The position numbers and the translations under genes were made by a program. 64,000 bases of DNA from assembly GCA_024509875.1 (NCBI GenBank), contig JAMPIV010012437.1, positions 43,155 through 107,154 of the forward strand. Reading direction: 5' to 3'. The notes under the pieces were generated by a model that made no database searches, was not told the DNA's origin, and saw only the letters and a program-made list of their open reading frames with translations. Each line of letters starts with the position of its first letter. The first letter of the stretch is position 1. Positions 36,438 through 47,476 of this stretch are shown piece after piece. This DNA is from Oreohelix idahoensis. Lineage: Eukaryota; Mollusca; Gastropoda; Stylommatophora; Oreohelicidae.

Positions 36438-36465
36438 TACGAGACATTACTTTTTGACCGTCCCT

Positions 36466-36467
<2 letters not shown>
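36438..36467 (-). repeat. mariner 3' terminal inverted repeat
   Basis: The reverse complement cgagggacggtcaaaaagta matches the 5' TIR at 26840 with few changes (aaggc for acggt). It starts 40 bp after the transposase stop. Confidence 0.92.

Positions 36468-36473
<6 letters not shown>

Positions 36474-36559
<86 letters not shown>
36474..36559. repeat. (TA)43 microsatellite
   Basis: Right-hand partner of the tract at 26720-26839. Together they mark the pre-insertion TA-rich target of the mariner. Open frames of alternating I and Y here are artefacts. Confidence 0.97.
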
Positions 36560-36560
<1 letters not shown>

Positions 36561-37058
36561 TATCATTTTTTTTTTTAAATGTAAGTATATTTATATTTAA
36601 ACATGTCCAACCAGGCACAAGCCACTTGCCGCTGTCCAGTCGAAATTTTCCCAGTAATTAACTAAAAGAATGGTGATTTTCATCATATGCCCTGAATTAT
36701 ATGATATACGCTCTGGGAGAGTAAAAATTAAGAGAAAAGATTCGGTTGACGGACATCAGGAAAGGCGCCTGATTAATATCAGGAAAACATAGATTTAGCA
36801 GCGGAATTTATTCCTTTATTTCCTTTAACGTTTATGGTACGAGTTTACGAGACATTTGAGGTACGATTCTTACAATTCCAGCTGTACTGCGGTTCTGTGG
36901 TTCAAAGCTTGCGATCGACACTTGAAACCTACATTTAACGGGTTGTGAAGATACCTGCCTTGACAAGGAGAAGTGACCTCGCCACGGAGACGAACTGACG
37001 GAAACAGCAGCATCCACACTTCAGCAATTTGGAAGCTAAGTGACATTTTTAGCAGGCC
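36560..37058. other. Unassigned 0.5 kb
   Basis: No exon, TIR or LTR end recognised. The minus frame 36832-37017 has no motif. Confidence 0.35.
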
Positions 37059-37070
37059 AACATAACAGAA

Positions 37071-37805
37071 TCAATTTAAAGAAGTCTGAGGTCATGACGC
37101 TCAATGTGAGCAGCCCTGAGCCCATATCAGTAAGGAATCAGCAACTGGTACAGACAGATACCTTCACATACCTAGGAAGCATAGTAACATCAGACGGTGG
37201 GGCAGGCAAAGACATCAACATCAGAATGAATAAGGCAAGAACAGCCTTCTTTAGCCTAAATAACATCTGGAAGTCCTCCCAATACAGCACAAGCACAAAA
37301 TTAAGATTATACCAGAGTTGCGTGCTTTCTGTGCTTCTCTATGGTGCGGAATGCTGGAGAGTCAGAGAGAAGGAAATGTCAAAATTGTCCTCTTTTCACA
37401 CAACATGCCTAAGAAAAATTCACCGAATCTTTTGGCCGAATACCATCACCAACCAAGATCTGCTTACTCGTAGCAAGCAAGAGGACATGCATACCATCAT
37501 AGCTGGCAGACGCTGGAGCTGGGTTGGTCATGTCCTCAGAAGAGACCCCGATGCCATCACAAGAACAGCTATGCTTTGGACCCCTGAAGGAAAGCGAAAG
37601 AGAGGCCGACCAAAAAAACAACTTGGCGGAGGACTGTGGAGGCTGAGATGCAAAGAATGAACCAGAGTTGGGGCACTGTACGAAGGATGGCCACCGACCG
37701 TGCAAAGTGTAATCAGTTTGTTGTTGCCCTACAAGACGCCACTAGGCGTGATGGCCACTGACTGCTTTGACGGTCGGTGGTTAAGGATCGAAGAAGAAGA
37801 AGAAG
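37071..37805 (+). mobile_element. LINE C 3' part, 735 bp, imperfect TSD
   Basis: Flanks aacataacagaa (37059-37070) and aacatagcagaa (37806-37817) differ by one base. It starts after the RT palm and encodes SVLLYGAECWRV, TTCLRKIHRIFW, RRWSWVGHVLRRDP and KRKRGRPK up to about 37660. There one extra base in a run of A shifts the frame before the end TRRDGH. The tail is (GAA)n at about 37790-37805. Confidence 0.9.
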
Positions 37806-37817
37806 AACATAGCAGAA

Positions 37818-38109
37818 ATTATTGATCTATATTCCACAACTAAGATTTTTAATTCTGATATCAGTCAATGACGAAACCTATTTTTTTAGTAATCACCAGT
37901 TCATATTTATTTACATTTGTTCCAAATCATTAGATTTGTTACATGTTTTTTTTTTTTACAAATTCATAGTTGATTTACTTATTACAGAGAGAAGTGCACA
38001 AGGATGAATCAGCATGTTTAATATATCTATATTTACATCTATAGAGCCAAATAATAATAAGAATTTCACTGTTAATTCAGTTGCAGGCTTGTACGAGCTA
38101 AATTAAATT
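37818..38109. other. Unassigned AT-rich 0.3 kb
   Basis: Low complexity (poly-T at 37946-37957); nothing recognised. Confidence 0.35.
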
Positions 38110-38600
38110 ATATAATACTTCTTCACAAAAGTTGTCGGGCAGATAAAATTTAACATTGCTAAGACACATTCAGCATTGTTCTTGACTTTTAAATATCTTG
38201 TGAATGCTCCCTCGAGGTAGAAGCATAATCATTCTTCTATCTATATCTCTGCCAAGATTAATCTTGTGCCAAGGTAGATACCTTTGAAGACCCACATTAG
38301 ATACTCTAGGTTCTGGCCATTGTTAGACCATCACTTCAGAGCAAAGGGGAGACAACCCGGGACAGCTGCGTAGATGATAACAACACCGGCGATAGTGTAG
38401 AACCCTGGAGTATTCCCTGGCAAATACGCATTGGTTCTGACGTCCATGTTCCCAAGCGAAATGCAATGGATCTCTCCACGCAGCTGCTATCCATCTTGTT
38501 AGCCAAGGGTTAACAACGCACGCCATTTCACAGTTCATTAAGGTTTCTAAGTTCACACTGTTGTAAACATCCTCTAGGTCACTTGCTACAGAAAGGGGAG
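38110..38600 (-). pseudogene. LINE E reverse transcriptase fragment
   Basis: The minus strand encodes LEDVYNSVNLETLM (RT motif A-like) and VNPWLTRWIAAAW. After a frame change comes a block resembling G-x-LQGS near 38395, typical of RT motif B of Jockey/I-type LINEs. The frame is broken twice and no YADD box is visible. It is unrelated to families A-C. Ends unknown. Confidence 0.55.
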
Positions 38601-38999
38601 GGCACACACACATACATTCACACAGTTTTACATTTTTGATTTACTCTATTTGGACTGGGAAGATGATACCACATTTTGATATCGGAAATGAAAATTATTA
38701 TCTTGAATTAACTGCACTATTTATCTTATTATAATCCATCAACGGCTGAACGGGATATTTTTTCTTTACAAAAAAAAAAAAAAAAGTGTCTGCAATAGTG
38801 GCAACGACAAGAGGGTCTTAGGGAAGGTGTTCAGACGGTAAGGTCACTCATTTTTTTTTTTTAACTACTAATCAGTGGTAATTTTGTCACTGTTTGAACG
38901 TACCATACGCTTTAAAGCTGAGCTGATATCTAATCATTAACGAAACTAAAATTGCTTTTTAAGAGCGGGGTGAAGGTCTAATGTACTTGTTATCATATG

Positions 39000-39264
39000 G
39001 GGGGAGCCGCGCTGGTGTAATGGCTTCGGCGTTGTTCTGGCGACCAGGTGTTCATGGTTCAAACCCGGGCGTCGGCGTTTGAAGAAATGTTTACGGCCGG
39101 AAATTTGACTGAATAGCCTGAACGGCTCCTGTAATAAACCCTCTGTGGATGGGAAGGAGCGAAGCTCCTGACCGGGTTGGAAGGAAAGTCCTCAGGTTCC
39201 CCAGCCTCGCAATGACATGTCATTGGGCCGAAGGGGCTGAAAGCCCAAGTGCCGCTGGTTAAGG

Positions 39265-39289
<25 letters not shown>
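39000..39289 (+). mobile_element. SINE type II, 290 bp, 8-bp TSD
   Basis: The duplication atcatatg is at 38992-38999 and 39290-39297. tRNA-like head: gagccgcgctggtgtaatgg and box B ggttcaaaccc. The body has gctcctgaccgggttgg and ccagcctcgcaatgacatg. The A-tail is about 26 nt. Its body differs from type I although the head is shared. Confidence 0.92.
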
Positions 39290-39295
<6 letters not shown>

Positions 39296-39409
39296 TGTAG
39301 GGGCGTATCATATGCACGTAAGTGTCTGACATCTGGGACGGGCCATATATTTGGTTACCCTGACCTCTATAAATAAACACATTTGCAGGTATGTTTTAAA
39401 CGGTAAATC

Positions 39410-39582
39410 TTCCTCATCTTATATCCTTAGCCCCTGACTGACAAAGCAGTCAGTGGCCATCACGCCTAGTGGCGTCTTGTAGGGCAGCAGCAAACTGTCC
39501 CCATTTTGCTCAGTCGGTGGCCATTCTTCTTGCTGTGCCCCAACTCTGGTTCATGCTTTGCATCTCAGCTTCCACTTACCTG
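39410..39582 (-). mobile_element. LINE C 3' fragment, 173 bp
   Basis: tgactgacaaagcagtcagt and ggcgtcttgtagggcagcag mark the LINE C end. The 5' truncation lies at about 39582, where unrelated sequence begins (tacctgccaac). Confidence 0.85.
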
Positions 39583-40496
39583 CCAACACCTGGGTGATCT
39601 TGGTGTTCTTCTCCTGTTGCAATTCGTGAGGACCGTTTTTGCTTGCTTTGTCAGAGCGGTATATTCTCTTTCTTTCCATTCCCGTGAGCGTATCTGGTTT
39701 GCAGCTCGAACTGTTATCACGGTGTGTTGTCCGTCTCTGATCTCGCTTCGGGGATGTATTATGGATCGTACATGGTGTGGTCTTCTGTTTTTGCATCTGA
39801 CATTTAGAGGTTTGGATTGTCTCGATTTTCGCATCCACTTTAGACAGTGAACTTGCTTTCTCAAGCTCAGGTTCCTGGGGTTGTTCTATGCTCTCTACCG
39901 TCATCTGAGCTTGGCGCTGCTTCTCTGAAGTAGACTCTGTTGCGACTGTAGATTCGGATCCGTAAGGTGGTGGCTACATGACCCTCATATTCTCTTTTGC
40001 TTCCGTCTGAGCGACCTCACGATGTTTTCTGCCATATCGAAGGCATCTCTTCTGTCTAATCTGAGTTATGTCTGTCACCTCCTTTGCAGTAGCATCTGAA
40101 GTAGAGCAGCCAGTCTTTTCTAGGTGGCTGTTATCGGGGTTTAATGATGATGGTCTCTTGTTAGGAGCAGGCGAGCTTGTATCTGTGGATTTGGTTTGGT
40201 TTTTGAACCCTGCACTTGAAAACTGGTGTTTTCGTGTGCTATGGATACTCAGTTCAACCCCATGTGGGTTCTAATTTGGGTATATAGTGTTCATCATTCA
40301 TATATAACGCATTAATTGTATCTGTGGAGCGGTCCGGCTTCTCAGTCTGCTCATTCCCGGGTTTTGAAGACGCCGGTCTGTTGTTAGGAGCTGGCGGGCT
40401 TGAGTTGAAGATTTTCCTTCTCTTTGCTTGTGGTTTCGGCCGAACCATTTTAATATATTGCTTTCTCACAGTTCTTATCGTGTGAACGTTTAGCAT
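39583..40496 (-). pseudogene. Unknown broken ORF with internal repeat
   Basis: I do not recognise this gene. The minus frame opens at ATG 40496 (MLNVHTIRTVRKQY, then basic KPQAKRRKIFNSSP) and stops at 40254. A second frame from about 40250 to 39975 repeats the same motif (SSPAPNKRPSSLNPDN versus SSPPAPNNRPASSKPGN). A third part (39904-39583) is Gln/Lys/Thr-rich. The composition (basic, Pro/Ser-rich, with a later KRCLRYG patch) could fit ORF1 of a LINE or a gag-like protein. No zinc knuckle, RRM or splice site is convincing. The adjoining LINE C fragment starts exactly where it ends, so its 3' part may be displaced. Confidence 0.4.
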
Positions 40497-40677
40497 AACG
40501 GCAGATCTTTAGAGAGATCATTGTTTTTAAAGTTTACCCCCACTACTCCCGGATTATCTGCCGCTGGTCTAATGAAATAACAAATGAAAGGGAAATATAA
40601 GAAAGACTGAACCGGAAGAGTAGTTCCTACAGTAATTATACTACTGTACGCTACAGAGTTGCTTCACTCCGTTAGTA

Positions 40678-42226
40678 CTTACTTAGTCGTTCCCCTTCTA
40701 CCGTGAGGTGTAGAGGTTTGGAAGAGAGAGCGTCATACTATCCTATCGGCTGTCTTCCTCCTTGCCTCGTTCCATTCTAGTCCTCGGTCTTTCAAGGATT
40801 GTCTAATGTTGTCCTACCTGCGGACTCTGGGTCGTCCTGGGGGTCTGGATCCCTTGCTCTTTGTTTCCCATGCTTGTCGTGGTAGCCGATCTTCTCCCAT
40901 TCTGCAGACATGGCTAAACCATCTTAGTTGGGTCTGCAGGGGGCGGGATTTTAGCCCTTGACGTATCGTCTGGTTGCGGACCATGTCTCTTCTTGTTACT
41001 TCAACCACCTAACTCAGATACCTCATTTCTGAGGTTTGGATCTGGCTTTTGTGGGTTTTAGTTATTGCCCATGACTCGCATCCATATGTCAAGACTGGGA
41101 CATAGGTGGAGCGGTATACAGCCATCTTCGTTTTCTTACAAACCTCTTTTTTGCTGAGGAATCCTCGATTTATGGCCTGAAAAAGTCTCCCAGCTGCTGC
41201 TTTTCAAGTGGCCAACTCTTCTTTGATGCCTTCCTTTCGGTCTATAATAGCTCCGAGGTATTTAAGTCGTCGACCTGCTCCAGGACTTGTTCTCCCAGCT
41301 TAATCTGATGTCTTCTTTTTTCTCGTGATATCACCATGGATTTTGTTTTAGAACTTCTTATGACTATCCCTCTCTTCCTTCCAGACTTGCAGGTTGGATT
41401 GGAGATGTGCCTCTGATTTAGCAATCAGGGCAACATCATCAGCAAATGTCAGCTCTGAAATACAGACCTGTCTCATCTTCCAGTACCCCACTGAATACTT
41501 TCTTGTTCTCTTCTTACACGCCTTGATGACATCGCCCATGAGGAGTGTGAAAAGATAAGGTGACAGGATATCACCTTGTCTTACACCAGTGATGGCCCTG
41601 AACCCTTCTGACTTATGGTTTGCTGTCCTCACATAATTTCTGCAAGACTTGTAGAAGCTCTGTATAGCATGAATCAGAGGTGCTGGAATGTTCTTCTTGT
41701 CCCCAAAGTTTTCCAGACCCTTGTCAACGCCTTTTCTATCTATATGAAAACATGAATCTCACTCTTATAACAGCTAGGTGTCGGAGTCTCTGCTCTAGGA
41801 TTCTAGAGTAGATTTTACCAGGGACACTGAGAAGGGATATGCCTCTATGGTTTCCACATTGTCGATTGTCACCCTTTTTGAAAATTGGTGTTATGATGGC
41901 AATCTCCCAATCCTTTGGTATGGTCTTGTTGCACTATGCTGCCTGTAGGACCTTTAAGAGTAATAGGTCACCTGATGCTCCCATGTACTTAACCGTTTCT
42001 GGTGTTATACCACCATGCCCTGCTGCTTTGCTTATCTTGATTTTCTCCAGTGCTGCCTTCAGTTCTTCCATCTTTATGTCATCTTCATCACCATTGGTTT
42101 CCTCTTCTGTGCTAGTGGTTATAATTTCTGATGCTTGACCTTGCTCACCATCCAGGAGTTCTGAGAAATATTCTTTCCATCTTCGGGGCATTAAGCAATT
42201 TTCCTTGCTTGTCCTTTTTAATTTGA
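40678..42226 (-). mobile_element. LINE B, 1549 bp, 13-bp TSD
   Basis: The duplication cactccgttagta is at 40665-40677 and 42227-42239. 5'-truncated: it begins at MPRRWKEYFSELLD just before the RT. Blocks in several frames: AALEKIKISKAAGHGGITPE (41934-42191), ITGVRQGDILSPYLFTLLM and TFADDVALIAKSEAHL (41348-41632), TRRDMVRNQTIRQGLK (40814-41008). At least three frameshifts. The TFADD catalytic box is intact. RTE-like by layout. Confidence 0.93.
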
Positions 42227-42444
42227 CACTCCGTTAGTAACGAAGAGAAACACACTTATTCATACTTATTGTGTTCGTATCGCATACTTCCACAAATATT
42301 ATATTTTAGTTTGCATTTATAATGTGTCACAACATGATCCAGCAAACCAACATTACAGATGTTGAGAAACTACAATCATAGGACAAAGGGAAAAAAAAAA
42401 TACACGTGCACATCCACATTTGACACGTTGCTCATTGTTACAAT

Positions 42445-42567
42445 AACTTCTTCTTCTTCTTCTTCCGTCCTTAGCCACCGACCGTCAAAGCAGTCAGTGG
42501 CCATTACGCCTAGTGGCGTCTTAGGGCAACAGCAGATAGGTTTTCTTTGCCATTGTTTCCCATCACG
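42445..42567 (-). mobile_element. LINE C 3' fragment, 123 bp
   Basis: (GAA)n at the left and ggcgtcttagggcaacagca identify the subfamily at 6813-7024. It ends abruptly in a piece of LINE D tail at 42568. Confidence 0.85.
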
Positions 42568-42650
42568 ATGGAATTAGACAGTATATATCCTAATTATAAC
42601 TCATCAGATGTTGAATGGGTTATATTTCTTTATTTAAAAAAAAATTAATA
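42568..42650 (+). mobile_element. LINE D 3' tail fragment
   Basis: tatatcctaattataactca and the following A-run match 53130-53200 and 54567-54640. Only the last 80 bp of the family are present. Confidence 0.75.
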
Positions 42651-43149
42651 AATGCATAATCCAACAGCCACGAGGCATCGATGTTCATCAAGCAGCTCTA
42701 TTGCCCATGGAATTATTATCCTTACACCAAATCACGATTAACTGTTAATTAGTTCCTTCATAGTGAACTGTAGATGTTAATAATAAAAAAATAGGTGATG
42801 TGTCTTACTAGGACAACAGACAAAGAGAATTGCCCCCCTCGCACCTCCTTAGTACGCCACTTGAACAAAGTAGCAATTTGCGACAGTAATTTGTTCAATT
42901 TGCTTTCGGGTCGAAAATTACTCCCTTGAACAGTATTTTGTCTGTTTGTGACAAAGGGTCGACCTGGTTTTCTCAAAAGGATAAGTGTGGTGTCATTTGG
43001 TCCACAATCTTTCCAGCAAACTACGTCATTAGAACTGAAATCAACTCACATACCAGTATTTTTCTCAAATTATTTACAGAACAAGTGAAAAGATTCCGGA
43101 TTCCCAGAAAAAAAGAAATTACTTTTTTAAAAGTGGCAAATTGGAGGAT
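42651..43149. other. Unassigned 0.5 kb
   Basis: No feature recognised. The frames at 42758-42976 (minus) and 42926-43156 (plus) have no motif. Confidence 0.35.
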
Positions 43150-43369
43150 TGGTTAGAATGGTTCTGTCGTGGCAAAGTTGCCAGGTTCGCGGTTCGAAGC
43201 TTGGTAGCGCTGCGTTGCGATCTACCCATCTGTAAACAGTGACCTGGCTCTGCGTTTGTGCTTGAGAGGGCAAAGGCATCGAGGAAGGGAACTGGTTACC
43301 CACACATTATAAAGCTGGGTTTGTTATAGTGGTCTCTAACACTTCCAGGGGCGGATTTAGGCATAAGCT
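43150..43369 (+). repeat. Diverged tRNA-related SINE, split by LINE A copy 2
   Basis: Box B-like ggttcgaagc sits at about 43193. The body block (gggcaaaggcatcga ... cataaagctgg... gtctctaacac) is shared with 1290-1385. LINE A copy 2 inserted just after it. Confidence 0.5.
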
Positions 43370-43380
43370 AAACAAGTGCC

Positions 43381-46206
43381 ACCCGTGTGTTACCGGGGCC
43401 CGAAAGGGGAGCAAAGAATAGTAACACTGTCCCCTACCAAGCATGTCGTAAAAAGCGACTAAGGAGGGTTGGGCATGGGGCCGGTTACACCATCCTGTAA
43501 AAAAATTTAAACCACAAAAAAACTTCAACAAATATGGACAAGTCAAATAAAGAAAATAAAACACAGCCATCCAAGACAGGGGAAGGTCCTCTCGCGGGGA
43601 GGCGTATGATGCAACACAGAGAAAGCCGAAAGGAGTCTGTGTTGCTGACTAACCTTCTTTCTTCTAGGAGAACTTCCAGATTTGGCACCTGGAATGTTCG
43701 GACATTAAACGAACAAGGGAAAGTGGCGCAAGTAGCAGCAGAAATGAGGGAATACAAAATCGAGGTTCTGGGAATGTGTGAAACAAAGTGGAAGGGGGTA
43801 GACAGGAAGAAACTCATCACAGGTGAATTGGTGCTGTCCTCAGGACATGAAGATGAAAGTTCACACCACAGTGAAGGGGTAGCTCTTATGTTATCTAAAG
43901 AAGCACAGGAAGCACTAATTGAATGGGAAGCTGTTGGACCCAGAATAATAACAGCTTCTTTCAAAACAGCTAAAAAGAAAATTCATGTAAATGTCATCCA
44001 ATGTTATGCACCAACTAATGACAAAGAAGAGTCTGTGAAAGAAGCATTTTATACTAAACTACAGGAAATTATGGATAAAGTAAAAAGAAGAGACATCACA
44101 ATTTTGATGGGTGACATGAATGCAAAGATAGGTACAGTCAACACTGGATTCGAAGAAGTCATGGGAAAACATGGGCTAGGAGTAATGAATGAAAATGGAG
44201 AGCTATTCGCAAACTTCTGTGCTTCATATCAACTGGATATAGGAGGAAGCATGTTTCCACATAAGAGAATACACAAGGCAACATGGATATCACCAGACCA
44301 TAGAACAGCAGAGTTAAACACAAGCAAAACTAGAAGCTCCAAAGCCAAGGCTCAAGAAGTGTACACAGAAGCAAACAAAGAAGTAAAAAGAAGTATCAAA
44401 AGAGACAAGAGGAAGTATATTGAGGAGTTGGCAAGAGAGGCAGAAGATGCTGCAGCCAAAGGAAATATGAGAGAACTGTATAGCAGCACAAAGAAGCTAA
44501 CAGGGAAATACAAGCAAACAAGTTGCCTCATAAAAGACAAGAATGGGAAACTGCTCAGCAATATACAAGAGCAAATGAAGAGGTGGACAGAATATTTTGG
44601 GGGACCTTCTCAATAGACCAGCTCCACAAAACCCGCCGGACATCCAGCCAGCAGAAGAAGAGCTACAAATTAACGGTGAAAGACCAACGAAGGAAGAAAT
44701 AAAGAAAGCCATAAAGCTTCTAAGAGAGGGAAAAGCGTCTGGACCTGATGGCATTCCAGCAGAGGCCATCAAAGCAGATATCGACACGGCTACAGAGATG
44801 TTATATAAATTACTTGGTAAAGTCTGGGAAAAGGAAGAGATACCAGCAGAATGGAAGGAAGGATATCTGGTTAAGTTGCCTAAGAAGGGAAATTTACAAG
44901 AGAGCACAAATTATAGAGGAATAATGTTACTATCAGTGCCAGGAAAAGTATTAAACAGGATTATCCTTGAGAGATTAAAAGAGTCCATAGACAAGAAACT
45001 GAGAGATGAACAAGCAGGTTTTCGACAAAACAGATCATGTACAGACCAGATAGCCACTTTGAGAATAATAGTTGAACAAAGTCTGGAATGGAATTCACCA
45101 CTATACATCGGATTTGTGGACTACGAAAAGGCATTTGACAGTGTAGACAGAGAATCACTTTGGAAATTGATGAGGCATTATGGAGTTCCCCTGAAGATCA
45201 TTAATTTAATAAAGAAAACATATGAAGACATGACATGCAGAGTCCTTCACGAAGGACAGCTTACAGAACCGTTTGGGATAAGAACAGGAGTGCGACAGGG
45301 ATGCCTCTTGTCTCCATTTCTTTTCTTGCTGGCAATAGATTGGGTTATGAGATCATCGACAACACACAACAGAAATGGAATCCAGTGGACTCTGACTAAG
45401 CAGTTGGATGATCTGGATTTTGCTGATGACTTGGCTCTTCTGTCCCATAACCGTAATCAGATGCAGGACAAATTGAAAACACTCGATGAGAGGTCACAGC
45501 AATTGGGTCTGAAAATACACAGGGAAAAGACAAAAATAATGAGAATAAATGCAGGTAATGATAACAGGGTTGAACTTGAAGAAATACCAATTCAAGATGT
45601 TGAATCATACACATATCTTGGCAGTAATATAGACAAAGTTGGAGGGACAGACAGCGATATCAAAATAAGAATACAAAAGGCAAGAGGAGCTTTCATTGCA
45701 TTGGGAAATATATGGAGATCAAGAGAAATTGGATCCAACACGAAAATAAGAATCTTCAACTCAAATGTGAAGTCAGTCCTATTGTATGGCTCGGAGACAT
45801 GGAGAACCACAAAGACAACAACCAAAAAGCTACAGACTTTCATAAATGGGTGCTTGCGTAGAATAGAGGGATAAAATGGTATGACAAGGTTACCAACGTG
45901 GAACTGATGACAAGAACTAGACAAGTGCCAGTGGAACAAGAGATGAGAAGAAGACGATGGCGATGGATAGGACACACACTGAGGAAACCTGTTGATAGCA
46001 TTACAAGGCAGTCCTTGTTCTGGAACCCCCAGGGCAAGAGAGGCAGAGGAAGACCAAGAAGTACATGGAGAAGAGAGTTGGAAACAGAGGTGAAAATGAT
46101 GAGGAGAACATGGAAAGAACTTGAGATGATGGCACGGGACAGGAGGACTTGGCATGTGTTTGTTGAAGGCCTATGCTCCTTTGGGAGTGGAGGGTTATGA
46201 ATGAAT
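43381..46206 (+). mobile_element. LINE A copy 2, 2826 bp, 11-bp TSD, internal deletion
   Basis: The duplication aaacaagtgcc is at 43370-43380 and 46207-46217. It starts acccgtgtgttaccggggcc as copy 1 does and ends gggttatgaatgaat. It is 406 bp shorter than copy 1, almost all in one deletion near 44309. Confidence 0.95.
43534..46200 (+). pseudogene. LINE A copy 2 ORF, deleted and frameshifted
   Basis: Start MDKSNKENKTQ at 43534. Endonuclease motifs CETKWKG and GDMNAKIG are present. A 405-bp deletion joins PDHRT directly to AELNTSKT, removing 135 codons (residues 280-414 of copy 1) including the catalytic SDHH block. An extra G (ttttggggg at about 44600) shifts frame to 44597-45874, which carries the RT with GVRQGCLLSP and FADD (about 45417). 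A lost T at about 45872 gives a stop before the C-terminal block 45898-46200, which otherwise matches copy 1 (RRWRWIGHTL, GRGRPRSTWRRELE). The endonuclease is inactive and the protein split in three. Confidence 0.93.
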
Positions 46207-46217
46207 AAACAAGTGCC

Positions 46218-46445
46218 GTGGTAGCGCAGTAGTTAGTGCACGGGCTTCCAGAGAATAAATACCATTATTGCGGGCAGACATTGGAACTGGGTTGACCATG
46301 TCCTCAGAAGAGACCCTATTGTTACCAATTGCTAAATAGGGTCTTCACAGCTTCCTATAGCTTAGGGCCTCACCATGTCTAAATCCAGCCCTAAACACTT
46401 CACTTCTTGGCGGTAGTGCCTGCCTTTAGATTACCTTTACCTCTC
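46218..46445 (+). repeat. SINE fragment with embedded piece of LINE C
   Basis: tRNA-like head gtggtagcgcagtagttagt, then 46250-46320 aligned to the LINE C codons for RRWSWVGHVLRRDP. A tail block (cacttcacttcttggcggtag) is shared with 1390-1415. Mosaic; order of events unclear. Confidence 0.5.
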
Positions 46446-46689
46446 CAATAGACAAAATTAAAAAAAGGACTGTACGTCTTGTTGTACAACTATCAGATTA
46501 GTGGAACATGATAAAAACAATTGTGACAATCCATTTATGTGTGGCCGCCCTGGTGTATATATACGGATACAAATATTGGTAGGCAGACAAAGAAACTATC
46601 TGACAGAGGCAAATGAACAGTTATGCACAGAGACAGTCAATTTGGCAGACAGACAGTCAAAGAATCTGGTAGATACCCAAACAGCTGTG

Positions 46690-46840
46690 GTGCACAACGG
46701 AGAGTGCGCGGTTGTGGGGGGGGGGGGGGGGGGGGTTCCGCCCCGGGTGACAGCTAGGAAGAGGTGCCATCGGACACTATTATTACAGTAATGTACTGTT
46801 TAAAAATCTACTTGCAAGCTTAATATATATATATTTTTAT
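46690..46840 (+). repeat. Repeat 'T' copy with (G)20
   Basis: (G)20 at 46716-46735, then a block matching 5840-5920 (gccat-ggacactatta, cttgcaagc-taata). See 5575-5925. Confidence 0.55.
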
Positions 46841-46859
46841 AAGGGGGTGGGGGAGCCAA

Positions 46860-47110
46860 CAGGCGTATAAATCCACTGCCCTATGCTGTTTCAGGGAAGT
46901 CTCTGAGGAAACAAAGAAAAAAATAAGACTACTGTTCCCTCAGGCATAACATTAAAAAGCAACAAATATAAGGTTGTGCATGGGATTGGCAATTTCATCA
47001 TGTGAAAAAAAATGCTGAAGAACCACTGTTGCAGGAGCATGTATATGTTGACACAGACTTTCTGTAAGGGGGGACAAACAGTTATGGTTCCATGCCCCTT
47101 TCTTTATCTT
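46860..47110 (-). repeat. Repeat 'S', minus-strand copy
   Basis: The reverse complement matches 4705-4955 and 56430-57000 (catgatgaaattgccaatccc; tccctgaaacagcat-like). Old and diverged. Confidence 0.5.
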
Positions 47111-47154
47111 CCTTTTTACTCCTCATGAAGTGTGGATTCATCACTGAAAATGCG

Positions 47155-47223
<69 letters not shown>
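47155..47223. repeat. Poly-C tract, 69 bp
   Basis: Uninterrupted run of 69 C. It could form an i-motif on this strand and G-quadruplexes on the other. True length is uncertain, because such runs are hard to sequence. Confidence 0.85.
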
Positions 47224-47225
<2 letters not shown>

Positions 47226-47476
47226 TTGATAAAGCCTACATCAAAGTAGACGCTCTTGCTTTGTGGCTTCTGTAACAATACTTTTTTTTTTTACAATGTC
47301 AAGCTGCTAGCCCATTGTACAACCTCATATTTATTTGTCTCTTACAATATTAAACATTTTCCATGATTTGTTCTAAAAAAATCATCAAGGCTGCATAGGA
47401 TGCAAACAAGGAAATGATGCCCTTCATTACAATTCTTCATAGCTGCTGCTGCCTTTTCATGTGCCATGTTGTCTAC

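Noticed and set aside
38992..39297. Intact tRNA gene in the SINE head
   Set aside because: Box A and B are present, but the segment continues as a SINE with poly-A and exact target duplication.
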